64,000 nt of DNA from Chrysomallon squamiferum (taxonomy: Eukaryota > Mollusca > Gastropoda > Neomphalida > Peltospiridae): the NCBI GenBank assembly GCA_012295275.1, contig CM022668.1, positions 6,307,529-6,371,528 on the forward strand, written 5' to 3'. Position numbers and translations under genes: made by a program. The number at the start of each line of letters is the position of its first letter. Position 1 is the first letter of the stretch. The notes under the pieces were generated by a model, which had not been told where the DNA came from, made no database searches, and saw only the letters and a program-made list of their open reading frames with translations. Of this stretch, positions 63,295 through 64,000 are shown one piece after another.

Positions 63295-63762
63295 ATAAAA
63301 GTAACGGAGTCAAAGTTGTAAGATAAAATTATATCATTTTCATTTCGCTGAAACAAAACACTCGACTTTTTACCCAGAAACGAGCAACTATCTTAGATAA
63401 AATTCCCGTAAAGATATTTTGAAATCTTAAATCACAAAATTAAATATTTTTCGTTTTTAATTACTATTTATGTATTTAATTCATTGTCATTATCCTTTAT
63501 GTTAACACACACACACACATACACACACACCCAAACACCCATATAAAAGTTACGGAGTCAAAGTTGTAAGATAAAATTATATCATTTTCATTTCGCTGAA
63601 ACAAAACACTTGACTTTTTACCCAGAAACGAGCAACTATCTTAGATAAAATTACCGAAAAGATATTTTGAAATCTCACCTCACAAAATTAAACATTTTTC
63701 GTTTTTAATTACTATTTATGTATTTATATCATTGTCATTATCCTTTATGTTAACACAAACAC
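63295..63762. repeat. Direct duplication of about 220 bp, period 248 bp
   Basis: The block starting ATATAAAAGTAACGGAGTCA near 63293 is repeated near 63541 with few changes, through GTCATTATCCTTTATGTTAACA. Each copy is bordered by a CA repeat, which may have mediated the duplication. Confidence 0.9.
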
Positions 63763-64000
63763 ACAAATATATATATAGATATATGTTAATGTTTTGATTT
63801 GTTTATTTATTTATCTATTTTTTATTTTTTATTATTTTTTTTAAATATATTTTTGTTTTATTGCTATTTCGTATAATTCTTTATTAAATGTTAACATTAT
63901 AAAAAAAATGCTTTAAAAATTATACTTTAAAAAGTCATCAAAAACACTTTATTTCTTTATTTAATATTTTTAAATTATTATTAATTAACGGCTATTGTTG
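63763..64000. other. AT-rich DNA at the window edge
   Basis: No gene or distinctive repeat is seen. Confidence 0.5.

Overview
The window is AT-rich eukaryotic DNA with short exons, GT-AG introns and abundant simple repeats: long perfect (AG)n/(CT)n tracts, TAC/AGT trinucleotide fields, and ATT and CATA tracts. An innexin gene points to an invertebrate. A family of secreted fibrinogen-domain lectins joined to a PAN-like domain points to a lophotrochozoan, most likely a mollusc. The species cannot be named from sequence alone.

Layout. (1) 1-8.6 kb: lectin gene A (+), six exons. (2) 8.6-16 kb: gene-poor, with a dead LINE ORF1-like relic, a possible small DNA transposon and several minisatellites. 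(3) 16-43.7 kb: one locus on the minus strand. A fifteen-exon model, every junction in frame, predicts a 1,052-residue single-pass membrane protein. It has a signal peptide, a small Cys-rich ectodomain, one membrane span and a long charged cytoplasmic tail built from duplicated exon cassettes. The tail ends in about 19 copies of a 19-residue (57-bp) repeat. Downstream lies a second copy of that last exon whose 57-bp array has grown to about 15 kb. It is riddled with stop codons, mostly one recurrent CGA-to-TGA change, and has its own higher-order repeats. (4) 46.6-58.3 kb: lectin genes B (+) and C (-), tail to tail, each with the same six-exon structure and intron phases as gene A. (5) 59.9-64 kb: a possible small exon (+), an innexin gene (-) whose first exon was not found, and minisatellites.

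The three lectin genes are complete and in frame (352, 360 and 353 residues). They are predicted secreted proteins: signal peptide, PAN/apple-like module, four-Cys linker, fibrinogen-related domain. Fibrinogen-related proteins of invertebrates often act in innate recognition. The repeat-tail membrane protein lying between them matches no family I recognise and is the best candidate for something undescribed. Any functional link to the lectins is inference from position only.

All splice sites and residue counts were worked out by eye, without transcripts or database searches.
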